Below, piece by piece: positions 5,632 to 12,643 of a stretch of 30,504 nt of DNA (position 1 is its first letter; every line of letters starts with the position of its first letter). The DNA is taken from NCBI GenBank assembly GCA_002502045.1, contig DAPE01000018.1, positions 1 through 30,504 on the forward strand. Reading direction: 5' to 3'. This DNA comes from Candidatus Parvarchaeota archaeon UBA573 (GTDB lineage: Archaea > Nanobdellota > Nanobdellia > Parvarchaeales > Parvarchaeaceae). A program made the translations under genes and the position numbers. A model generated the notes under the pieces. That model saw only the letters and a list, made by a program, of their open reading frames with translations. It had not been told where the DNA came from and searched no databases.

Positions 5632-7033
5632 ATATGCAATAGTAGGACAAGGCGCTGCTGCATTCGCCGCTGCGTTGAAAGCAGATGAATTGGGCATTAA
5701 AACAGTTATGATAGGAAAAAATGAAACAGGTGGAGCTGTACTTGGTGGAACCTGTGTAAATGTGGGATGTGTTCCAAGTAAAAGGCTGATAACAGTAGGG
5801 AACTTTCTAGATAAAATAAACAAGAATAGATTTAAGGGTTTACAATATTCCACAAAGATAGAAAATTTCGCAAAGATAATGAAGGATAAAGAAGCTCTCG
5901 TTGGAAGTATGCGTTTCTCAAAGTACCAGAAGGTACTTGGAAAACTCAAAAACGTAAAATATATCAATGGCTTTGCAAGCTTTGTAGATAAAAATACTTT
6001 AACAGTAAATGGACAGAAGATAAAAGCAAAGAAGATACTGATAGCAACAGGTGCAAGGGCCAAGATACCTGAAATAAACGGGATAGAAAAAATAAAGTAT
6101 CTGACAAATGAGGAAGCATTATCAATGAAAAAACTGCCAAAATCGATAGTTATTATCGGAGGAAGGGCACTGGGCCTTGAATTCGCAGAGCTGTTCTCAC
6201 ACTTCGGCGTAAAAGTTACTTTACTTCAGAGAAGCGATAGAATATTACCTAATTGGGAGCCGGAAGTGAGCTACTATCTTGAGCAATACCTTAGAGATGA
6301 AGGGATAAACGTAATAACTAACGTTAAAATAGACAATGTTTTAAGATCTAAAGGAACTGTTAAAATTTACTTTTCAGTAAAAGGAAAGAAACAAGAAGTA
6401 AAAGCCGAAGAGATGCTGCTTGCTACAGGTAGAACACCCAACGTAGAAAAATTAAACTTAACTGCAACGGGAATAAAACTGGATGAAAGCGGTTTTATAA
6501 AAATAGATGAGTACATGAAAACCTCTGTAAATGAGATATATGCTGCAGGCGATGTTACAGGAGAACCTATGCTAGAAGCATTGGCAGCTGCAGAAGGTAA
6601 CAAAGCAACTGTAAATGCATTTAGCAGGGAAAAGCTATCGGTAGACTTAAATTCTGTACCGTCTGCGGTTTTTACGTTCCCAGAAGCAGCAAGGGTAGGA
6701 TTAACAGACAAAGAAGCAAACAATAAAGAGATAAGATGTGCTTGTAAACCTGTAATGTTTAAGGACTTGGCAAAAGCAGGGATAATAAAGGATACTAGAG
6801 GGCTGATAAAGATGGTAATAAATGCCAATACGAAACAGATATTGGGAGTAGAGATAGTGGGGGAAAATGCAGCTGATTTAATACACGAAGCCGCGTTAGC
6901 AGTAAAATTCAAGCTTACAATAGATGATATAATAGATACAGTACATGTATTTCCAACATTAAGCGAGATACTGAAACTTGGAGCACTTTCATTTTACCAT
7001 AATGTAGAAGATTTAAGTTGCTGCAGTGAATAG
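5618..7033 (+). CDS. merA: Mercuric reductase MerA
   Basis: MerA reduces Hg(II) to volatile Hg(0) with NAD(P)H in the cytoplasm. The 471-residue protein has an FAD-binding GxGxxA motif (GQGAAA, 10-15) and a redox disulfide in GGTCVNVGCVPSK (Cys46, Cys51); the valine-valine form is the MerA spelling. An NAD(P)-binding domain with IIGGRALGLEFAE follows, then a dimerisation domain. The decisive feature is the C-terminal LSCCSE (Cys468-Cys469), the vicinal pair that receives Hg(II) and is absent from lipoamide dehydrogenases. The N-terminal heavy-metal-associated NmerA domain is missing, as in some other archaeal and bacterial core enzymes. It is the last gene of the operon and ends 3 nt from a convergent gene. 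Assignment is strong; activity is not proven. Confidence 0.93.
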   Translation: MEEYEYAIVGQGAAAFAAALKADELGIKTVMIGKNETGGAVLGGTCVNVGCVPSKRLITVGNFLDKINKNRFKGLQYSTKIENFAKIMKDKEALVGSMRFSKYQKVLGKLKNVKYINGFASFVDKNTLTVNGQKIKAKKILIATGARAKIPEINGIEKIKYLTNEEALSMKKLPKSIVIIGGRALGLEFAELFSHFGVKVTLLQRSDRILPNWEPEVSYYLEQYLRDEGINVITNVKIDNVLRSKGTVKIYFSVKGKKQEVKAEEMLLATGRTPNVEKLNLTATGIKLDESGFIKIDEYMKTSVNEIYAAGDVTGEPMLEALAAAEGNKATVNAFSREKLSVDLNSVPSAVFTFPEAARVGLTDKEANNKEIRCACKPVMFKDLAKAGIIKDTRGLIKMVINANTKQILGVEIVGENAADLIHEAALAVKFKLTIDDIIDTVHVFPTLSEILKLGALSFYHNVEDLSCCSE

Positions 7034-7036
7034 AAA

Positions 7037-7963
7037 TTAGTTTACTACATCTTCTAGCAATTCAACATAAGGTTCATCGCTTGAAATCCTTATTTTTGAG
7101 TTTAATGGTATAAGCATCTGATCATCACCATGCCCAAAAGGCAAACCGTACAAGGAAGGTTTCTTCAATTCTAGCATATAATCTTCAATTATTTCTTCCA
7201 TTGAAGGCAGAACTTCCTCTGATTTAGGTATATCGGTAAAATCACCAAACACGAAACCATTGAATTTGTCTAAAGCCTTTGCTAGTTTTAACCTGAAAAG
7301 ATACCTATCGACATCACCTGATGTAGTAGCTATATCTTCGAAAAATGCAATTTTACCCTTTGTGTCTGGCATGAAATCTGTTCCTATCATTGAAGCAAAA
7401 AGAGATATGTTTGTTCCTTCGCTTATGCCTTCCATTTTACCCGGAACGATGTACTTGACTACACGGTTTATATTATTTGATATGTCTTTAGATTCGCCTT
7501 TTAATACTGAAAGAACGTTCTGAAAAGAGGGTTTACGCATCTCATCTGCATCCACACCCGGCATAGGCCCATGAAACGTTATTAACCCAGTTACTTTGTG
7601 AATTGCAAGGTGCAATGCAGTTATATCACTGTATCCTACAAATATTTTCGGATGCGATTTTATCACGTCATAGTCTACGTCTGATAGGATTCTCATCGAG
7701 CCATATCCCCCTCTAGCACAGAAAATAGCATCTACAGAATCATCCTTAAAGGCATTGTTAAGCTCTGCCGCACGGTCCTTATCAGGAGCTGCCAGATCTG
7801 CCCTCTGAACAAGTCTACGGAGGTTTTCTCCCAAAGACACCCTAAAACCAAATTTTTTAAGCAGATTTATACTAGTTGAAAGCTCTTTAAGGTCAGGGGG
7901 GCTTGCAGGAGCTATTATCTTAATATTTGAATTAACCTTGAGTTTTGGGGCTTTTATTACCAT
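7037..7963 (-). CDS. LD-carboxypeptidase / MccF-like peptidase (family S66)
   Basis: Family S66 enzymes cleave the L-D bond of murein tetrapeptides (LdcA) or detoxify microcin C-type peptidyl nucleotides (MccF). The 308-residue length is typical. The triad is visible: Ser112 in GYSDITAL at the nucleophile elbow, Glu209 in FFEDIA, and His278 in LPFGHGDDQ. The N-terminal APASPP and ARGGYGSMR motifs also fit. Archaea of this kind have no murein, so the substrate is more likely a peptide-antibiotic conjugate, a recycled bacterial wall peptide or another amide; this is inference. The ATG at 7963 is preceded by an AT-rich region shared with the divergent gene at 8033. It converges on merA with only 3 nt between stops. 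Confidence 0.9.
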   Translation of the reverse strand: MVIKAPKLKVNSNIKIIAPASPPDLKELSTSINLLKKFGFRVSLGENLRRLVQRADLAAPDKDRAAELNNAFKDDSVDAIFCARGGYGSMRILSDVDYDVIKSHPKIFVGYSDITALHLAIHKVTGLITFHGPMPGVDADEMRKPSFQNVLSVLKGESKDISNNINRVVKYIVPGKMEGISEGTNISLFASMIGTDFMPDTKGKIAFFEDIATTSGDVDRYLFRLKLAKALDKFNGFVFGDFTDIPKSEEVLPSMEEIIEDYMLELKKPSLYGLPFGHGDDQMLIPLNSKIRISSDEPYVELLEDVVN

Positions 7964-7993
7964 TATATTAATAAAAGATAGTAAGATTAAAGC

Positions 7994-8002
7994 TTTTTAT
8001 AA
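7994..8002. promoter_or_regulatory. AT-rich divergent promoter element
   Basis: TTTTTATAA (reverse TTATAAAAA) lies 31-39 nt from the start codons on both sides (7963 minus, 8033 plus). It could serve as TATA box in either direction. An AAGG at 8018-8021 could be a weak ribosome site for the plus-strand gene. Confidence 0.4.
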
Positions 8003-8032
8003 TAGATATTTTCTTAGAAGGTTTAAGATAAT

Positions 8033-9247
8033 ATGCAAATACTTATATTAGCTGCTGGTGAATCTTCGCGATTTTGGCCTTTTTCAGAGATTTGCCATAA
8101 GTCGTTGTTGAAAATTGGGAATAAAACATTGCTTGAACAAACTATAGATGGAGTTAAAGGCAATGAAATTATACTTGTAATAAACCCTAAAACCCAGTTA
8201 AGTGAAGACATTTTAAAAAATAAAAAAATAAGCATAATAAAACAGGAAGAACCAAAAGGGATGGCAGATGCAATAATAAAGGCAAAGAATGCAATAAAAG
8301 ACGAATTTTTAGTTATAATGCCTTACTATGTAAATATAAAGGAATACCTGCCTAAAATAATAAACGTAAACGCGCCAGCTGTTGCAGTTAAAAAATATGA
8401 AGATGACGATGAAAAAACGCATGGTATAGCAAGAATAGACAAAAAAAAGGTAGTAGAGATTAAAGAAAAGGAAAAATTCCCTGGTGCAGAATATTCAATC
8501 ATAGGTATATACAGATTAAAAAAAGACTTTGTAGCTAACTTAGAAAAAATCCAAAATACTCAATATAGTTTTGAGACATTACTTAATGAAGTGGCTAAAA
8601 CGACTGGATTAAATTACTTTGAAATTGGAGAGCTGCCTTCATTAAAATATGTAAGTGATTTACTTTCAATTAAAAAATTTGTTTATGCTGAAATAAAAAA
8701 ACAAAATAAAGTTAAACCGAAATTAAAAAAGGGCAATGCATTAATTGAAAAATCTGTTATACTCGGTAAGAACGTAAAGATTGGAAACAACGTTTCTATA
8801 AAGGGAGAAACGTATATTGGAGACAATTCCTTTATAGGAGATAACGCACTTATAAGAGACAGTATAATCGGAGAAAACACTAGTATTGGATTTGGAACTG
8901 AAATAGCAAGATCAATTATAATGGACAATACTCATATACACAGCGGGTTTTTAGGAGACAGCATAATCGGGCAGAACTGCAGACTTGGCGCTAATTTTAT
9001 AACTGGTAATAGACGGATAGATAGAAAAACAATAAAAATTGAAATTAAAGATAGTTATGATACTGGTTTAACCTCTTTGGGCGGGATAATAGGTTATGGA
9101 GTAAAAACAGGTATAAACACCTCTGTAATGCCAGGTACACTTGTAGGTAATAACTCAATCATAGGATCTGATACTCAGATTAAAAAAAGGATAGAATCAA
9201 ATAAATTGGTTTATAATAAAAAAGAAAACGTGGAGAAGGACATATGA
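8033..9247 (+). CDS. Sugar-1-phosphate nucleotidyltransferase-like protein with left-handed beta-helix domain
   Basis: Residues 1-215 form a nucleotidyltransferase domain beginning LILAAGESSRFWPF, a variant of the G-x-G-T-R nucleotide loop, with Lys23 in HKSLLKI where the family has PKxLL. Residues 240-385 are hexapeptide repeats ([LIV]-G-x4) of a left-handed beta-helix, as in GlmU and bifunctional archaeal sugar nucleotidyltransferase/acetyltransferases. The family makes UDP- or dTDP-activated sugars for glycans. An oddity is that the metal-binding Asp normally found in a G-D motif after the VLV strand is absent: the sequence there is LVIMPYYVN (about 91-99). Catalysis may therefore be altered or lost. 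It overlaps the YvcK-like gene by 4 nt and starts a two-gene operon. Confidence 0.8.
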   Translation: MQILILAAGESSRFWPFSEICHKSLLKIGNKTLLEQTIDGVKGNEIILVINPKTQLSEDILKNKKISIIKQEEPKGMADAIIKAKNAIKDEFLVIMPYYVNIKEYLPKIINVNAPAVAVKKYEDDDEKTHGIARIDKKKVVEIKEKEKFPGAEYSIIGIYRLKKDFVANLEKIQNTQYSFETLLNEVAKTTGLNYFEIGELPSLKYVSDLLSIKKFVYAEIKKQNKVKPKLKKGNALIEKSVILGKNVKIGNNVSIKGETYIGDNSFIGDNALIRDSIIGENTSIGFGTEIARSIIMDNTHIHSGFLGDSIIGQNCRLGANFITGNRRIDRKTIKIEIKDSYDTGLTSLGGIIGYGVKTGINTSVMPGTLVGNNSIIGSDTQIKKRIESNKLVYNKKENVEKDI

Positions 9248-10164
9248 AGATGATAACTATAATCGGGGGAAGTGGTGCAAGAAATACCTTGAAGGCGCTA
9301 AAGAAGATAAAAAACATAAAAATAAACAATATTGTGACTATGTTTGATTCTGGTGGCTCTACAGGGTATTTAAGGAAAAAATTCGGTATTTACGCTTTGG
9401 GAGATCTAAGGGATAGGATACTTGCAGTTTCTGAAAATGAAAGCCTTCGGGATTTAAGTGCTCAGAGGGTTGAGATGGAAGGTATAAATCACAATATTGG
9501 AAATCTGATATTGTATAGCTTAGTCAAAAAATATGATAAAGGCTATCTGGAAGTAGCCAAAGATATGTTCAAGACACCAAAGAACATAGATTTTATACCT
9601 ATAGTTGATGACATAAAATGCTCTGCTAATCTGGTCATAAAAACTGATAAGGGCGACTTTATAGGAGAGGATAGCCTTGATATAAACTCCGACAAAGAAC
9701 TTAAAATAAAAAATGTAACACTTAATAAAAAAGTAAATATAAGCAAATCTGCTGCAGATGCAATACTTAATTCAGACTTTCTTATATTCGGGCCAGGAGA
9801 TGTTTATTCTTCAATACTCCCAAATACGCTAGTAAATGGCTTTGAAAAAATAATGCAAAAATCAAAGGCTAAAAAAATACTTATTGTAAACATCATGAAT
9901 AAAAAGTCAGAAACCTACAACTTTAAAACTTCTGATTTCGTGAGACTTTTTGAAGAGAGAGGCATAAAGCTGGATTACGTAATTATAAACGAAAAAACTA
10001 TGCCTATAAACGACATAAAAGGAAAATATGGAAGCTTTTCAGGATGGGTTAAAAATGACCTGTCAGATAAAAGAGTAATAAATGGAGATTTTATAAATGA
10101 GATTGTACCTTACGAACATGACCCAGATAAGATATTGCTGCCTTTAAAAAGAATAATAAAATGA
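9244..10164 (+). CDS. YvcK/CofD-superfamily protein (UDP-sugar-binding type)
   Basis: This 306-residue protein shows the CofD/YvcK fold motifs: GGSGARN (8-14), FDSGGSTGYLR (35-45), ALGDLRD (51-57), NHNIGNL (82-88) and FGPGDVYSSILPN (182-194). CofD itself transfers phospholactate to make coenzyme F420. The DSGGSTG and GPGxxYSSILPN spellings are closer to YvcK, which in bacteria binds UDP-GlcNAc and affects wall synthesis and carbon metabolism. The 4-nt overlap with a sugar-nucleotidyltransferase-like gene supports a UDP-sugar role over an F420 role, and no other F420 gene is in the window. The exact function in archaea is not known. Confidence 0.8.
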   Translation: MKMITIIGGSGARNTLKALKKIKNIKINNIVTMFDSGGSTGYLRKKFGIYALGDLRDRILAVSENESLRDLSAQRVEMEGINHNIGNLILYSLVKKYDKGYLEVAKDMFKTPKNIDFIPIVDDIKCSANLVIKTDKGDFIGEDSLDINSDKELKIKNVTLNKKVNISKSAADAILNSDFLIFGPGDVYSSILPNTLVNGFEKIMQKSKAKKILIVNIMNKKSETYNFKTSDFVRLFEERGIKLDYVIINEKTMPINDIKGKYGSFSGWVKNDLSDKRVINGDFINEIVPYEHDPDKILLPLKRIIK

Positions 10165-10215
10165 CTTAAATTCGCTTTATTTAAAGTTTATTAACTCCCA
10201 AATATTGTTATTTAA

Positions 10216-10725
10216 ATGGCAATTAGTGTTTATGTATTCAAAGAAGAGAATTATTATAAACAAATATACCAGATTATAAAAGAAAATGACAATAAAAGCA
10301 TAATAATAGTCACCACAAATAAACCTGCAGACATGATATTAAATGAGATAAACGAAGAAAAAATAAAAACACAGAATTTATTTTTTATAGACACTATATC
10401 CAAGTATATAGGAAAAAAGGAGTTACCTAAAAATGACAATGTAGTTTACATTGACGACCCTGCTAATTTAACAGAAATTGGGATAGTAACTAAATTAGGA
10501 ATAGAAAAAATAACAGGAGAGAAGGTATTGATATTCGATTCTTTAACAACACTATCGCTATACAACTCTTCTAAAAACGTAGTCAGGTTCTATAATTTTT
10601 TCTTCCAACTTGCAAGAGTAAATGACATTGAAACAATAATAATTGCTTTAGAATCGGATATAGACAAAGAAGCCTTAAACAGCATACATGGATTAGTTGA
10701 TCAGGTTAAAACGTATGATAGATGA
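10216..10725 (+). CDS. RecA/KaiC-like fold protein without Walker A
   Basis: I cannot name a family with certainty. The 169 residues alternate strands and helices. VLIFDSLTTLSLY (104-116) looks like the Walker B strand of KaiC/RadA-type ATPases, followed by a helix (FYNFFFQLARVND) and an IETIIIALESD strand as in KaiC sensor regions. No P-loop GxxxxGK is present: the N-terminus begins straight at a strand (ISVYVF), so it is probably a non-hydrolysing, regulatory or scaffold version. It has no signal peptide. A TATA-like TTTATTA lies at 10187-10193. The next gene, a membrane protein, starts inside its last codons, so the pair may act together at the membrane. Confidence 0.6.
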   Translation: MAISVYVFKEENYYKQIYQIIKENDNKSIIIVTTNKPADMILNEINEEKIKTQNLFFIDTISKYIGKKELPKNDNVVYIDDPANLTEIGIVTKLGIEKITGEKVLIFDSLTTLSLYNSSKNVVRFYNFFFQLARVNDIETIIIALESDIDKEALNSIHGLVDQVKTYDR

Positions 10726-11089
10726 TCTTTTAGTTATTTTGTCAGTCTCTTTTATAGTACTTGCAATACAGATTTTCTCATCTTTTGTAGCATATGATAT
10801 ATACAAGTTTAATAGAAATAGAAAAGGTTGGATAGGGGTCATACTGGGAAATGCAGTTATAGCCTCGCAAGACTTTGTATTTATACTATATATAAAATAC
10901 GCGAATATACAAAATTTGGGATTGCTGTCGGGGTTTATATTTATACTGTTTCCATTAGCAATATCAATATTCCTGCTTATAGGATTTATAAGCATGAGAA
11001 AAGGCTTCATACAATTTGATTTATTAAGTCAGGAGACATTGTCAAAAATTAATAAAGTAAACAAGAAATCAAAGAAAAAGAAAAAATAA
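10715..11089 (+). CDS. Small three-helix membrane protein with lysine-rich tail
   Basis: This protein of unknown function has about 124 residues and three hydrophobic helices (roughly 5-24, 40-61 and 68-90 from the chosen start). It ends in a strongly basic tail (KVNKKSKKKKK) that must face the cytoplasm. I chose the ATG at 10715, which overlaps the previous stop by 11 nt and has an AGGT just upstream. A TTG at 10697 would add six residues (MIRLKR). The overlap couples it to the RecA/KaiC-like gene. The basic tail might bind nucleic acid or acidic lipid; this is speculative. Confidence 0.65.
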   Translation: MIDDLLVILSVSFIVLAIQIFSSFVAYDIYKFNRNRKGWIGVILGNAVIASQDFVFILYIKYANIQNLGLLSGFIFILFPLAISIFLLIGFISMRKGFIQFDLLSQETLSKINKVNKKSKKKKK

Positions 11090-11108
11090 AAATTTAGAAC
11101 GAAAAATA

Positions 11109-11116
11109 TTTAAAAA
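11109..11116 (+). promoter_or_regulatory. TATA box of the small Cys-rich gene
   Basis: TTTAAAAA is centred about 24 nt before the ATG at 11136, which fits a leaderless message separate from the preceding operon. Confidence 0.5.
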
Positions 11117-11135
11117 GGGCTAATCTATAATTCTT

Positions 11136-11609
11136 ATGAAATTAGAAGAAATTTTTGAAGTAGTTAAAGAGCAAGGCCTAGAGCAGTGGGATATAGGTGG
11201 TCCAGGCGGGTCCCTTGATTTTTGGGGAGTCATGATTGATAATAAACAGATAGCAAAGGAGCTAAAAAGGATGTACAGAACTGACAAAAAAAGCTTAGAC
11301 TTATTATATGAAAAAATCAATGCTCCCTTGATTGTATTAGAAAAATATGAAGGCAAGCCAAGATTAGTAAATCTGGCTTATGGTGACTGCGATTCAAAAA
11401 AGGTAAATATCAAAGATGTAGATCCTGAAGATCTTATGGCAGCAAAAGTTTATACTCTATCAAAAAAAAGAGCAGTAACGTTCAAGAAAACGAATGAATA
11501 CGAGGCTTTTGCATATAAATCTTTCCAGGAGGATATAAATTTACCAAGGCATTGTTGTTGTATTATACATGAAAATGAGTGTCCGGTATCTTATTTGTAT
11601 AAACGGTAG
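11136..11609 (+). CDS. Small soluble protein with C-terminal Cys/His cluster, function unknown
   Basis: The 157-residue protein has no signal peptide or membrane helix. The N-terminal half is mixed alpha/beta with a glycine-rich turn (DIGGPGGSLDFWG, 19-31). The C-terminal end carries His139-Cys140-Cys141-Cys142, His145 and Cys149, with Cys85 further upstream. These could bind zinc, an Fe-S cluster or another thiophilic metal. No family is recognised. It has its own TATA box and is convergent with isocitrate dehydrogenase, the two stops lying 14 nt apart. The reading frame is supported by length, codon pattern and promoter position. Confidence 0.65.
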   Translation: MKLEEIFEVVKEQGLEQWDIGGPGGSLDFWGVMIDNKQIAKELKRMYRTDKKSLDLLYEKINAPLIVLEKYEGKPRLVNLAYGDCDSKKVNIKDVDPEDLMAAKVYTLSKKRAVTFKKTNEYEAFAYKSFQEDINLPRHCCCIIHENECPVSYLYKR

Positions 11610-11623
11610 ATAAATAATTTAAG

Positions 11624-12643
11624 TTAAACCTTGCTTGCTATTTCTTTTCCGACTTCGGAACATTTTGCTGTTCCGCCTAAATCATACGTTAATATCTTTC
11701 CTTCTTCAAGAACTTTATATACAGCATCTTCAATTGCTTTACCTGCTTCTTTATAATCCATCCAATCAAGCATCATCTTAACCGACATTATAGTTCCTAT
11801 AGGATTAACTTTATCCATACCCGTATACTTTGGAACTGAGCCATGTATAGGTTCAAACATTGCATATTTGTCCCCAATATTTGCAGATGCGCCAGTTCCT
11901 ATCCCGCCAACGACCATAGCTGCTTCATCTGAGATTATATCCCCAAATAAATTTTCTGTAACAATAACATCATAAAATTCTGGTTGCTTTATAAACCACT
12001 GTGTTATCGCATCTACGTGTGCATCATCTGCTTTTACATCAGGATGTTTCTTTGCCTCTTCATAGAATATGTCTTTGAACATCCCATCTGAAACCTTAAG
12101 CACATTGCCTTTATGCACTAAAGTAACGTGCTTTTTCCTGCTTTCTGCTAATTTAAACGCATATTTAACTATCCTTTCGCATGCTTTTCTTGTTATAACC
12201 CTTATACCTATAGTAGTTTCCTGGTTTACTCTAAAGTCTAAGCCAGAATACATACCTTCTGTATTTTCCCTTACGATGACCATATCAACATTAGGCTTGA
12301 TACTTGGAACATTTGGTAAAGTTTTATTTGGTCTAACGTCTGCATATAAATCAAAATATTTTCTTATACCAACATTTGCACTCGGTAATGAATTTGCGCC
12401 TTCTGGTGTAGTTGTAGGGCCTTTAAGTACACAATCTGTTTCTTTAAGTGTGTCGAGAGTTTCCTTAGGTAAATTAGTTCCATATTTCTCAACTGTGTTT
12501 AAACCTGCCACAGCTGGAACATATTCTATGTCTAGATTAAATTTCTTCTTTACAGCATCTAACACTAAAAGAGATGCATTTATTACATCGGGGCCTACAC
12601 CATCTCCTTTTATAACTGCTACTCTCCATTTTTTATTTTCCAT
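11624..12643 (-). CDS. icd: Isocitrate dehydrogenase (probably NADP-dependent)
   Basis: The 339-residue protein belongs to the isocitrate/isopropylmalate dehydrogenase family and converts isocitrate to 2-oxoglutarate and CO2. Substrate residues include Ser88 and Asn90 in LPSANVGIRKYFDLYADVRP, with Arg94, Arg104 and Arg125 (in VRENTEG), Tyr132, Lys178 in VHKGN, and metal aspartates 211, 235 and 239. Ser-x-Asn and the RKxFDLYxxVRP segment point to isocitrate over isopropylmalate. Lys272-Tyr273 in HGSVPKYTGMDKVNP match the NADP-selecting Lys344-Tyr345 of E. coli. Its length is that of the short, NAD-type subfamily, so the cofactor call is moderate. The start codon overlaps the aconitase 3' end by 11 nt, confirming the metabolic pairing. 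Confidence 0.9.
   Translation of the reverse strand: MENKKWRVAVIKGDGVGPDVINASLLVLDAVKKKFNLDIEYVPAVAGLNTVEKYGTNLPKETLDTLKETDCVLKGPTTTPEGANSLPSANVGIRKYFDLYADVRPNKTLPNVPSIKPNVDMVIVRENTEGMYSGLDFRVNQETTIGIRVITRKACERIVKYAFKLAESRKKHVTLVHKGNVLKVSDGMFKDIFYEEAKKHPDVKADDAHVDAITQWFIKQPEFYDVIVTENLFGDIISDEAAMVVGGIGTGASANIGDKYAMFEPIHGSVPKYTGMDKVNPIGTIMSVKMMLDWMDYKEAGKAIEDAVYKVLEEGKILTYDLGGTAKCSEVGKEIASKV

Noticed and set aside
6367..6912. 181-codon open frame antisense to merA
   Set aside because: It mirrors the coding constraint of merA; a Shine-Dalgarno site and operon overlaps support only the sense gene.
5618..7033. Dihydrolipoamide dehydrogenase instead of mercuric reductase
   Set aside because: The C-terminal vicinal Cys-Cys, the GTCVNVGCVPSK spelling and the ArsR/transporter operon favour MerA; no 2-oxoacid dehydrogenase genes are nearby.
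9244..10164. CofD, the F420 biosynthesis enzyme
   Set aside because: Motif spelling and its sugar-nucleotidyltransferase neighbour favour YvcK; no other F420 gene is in the window. Not fully excluded.
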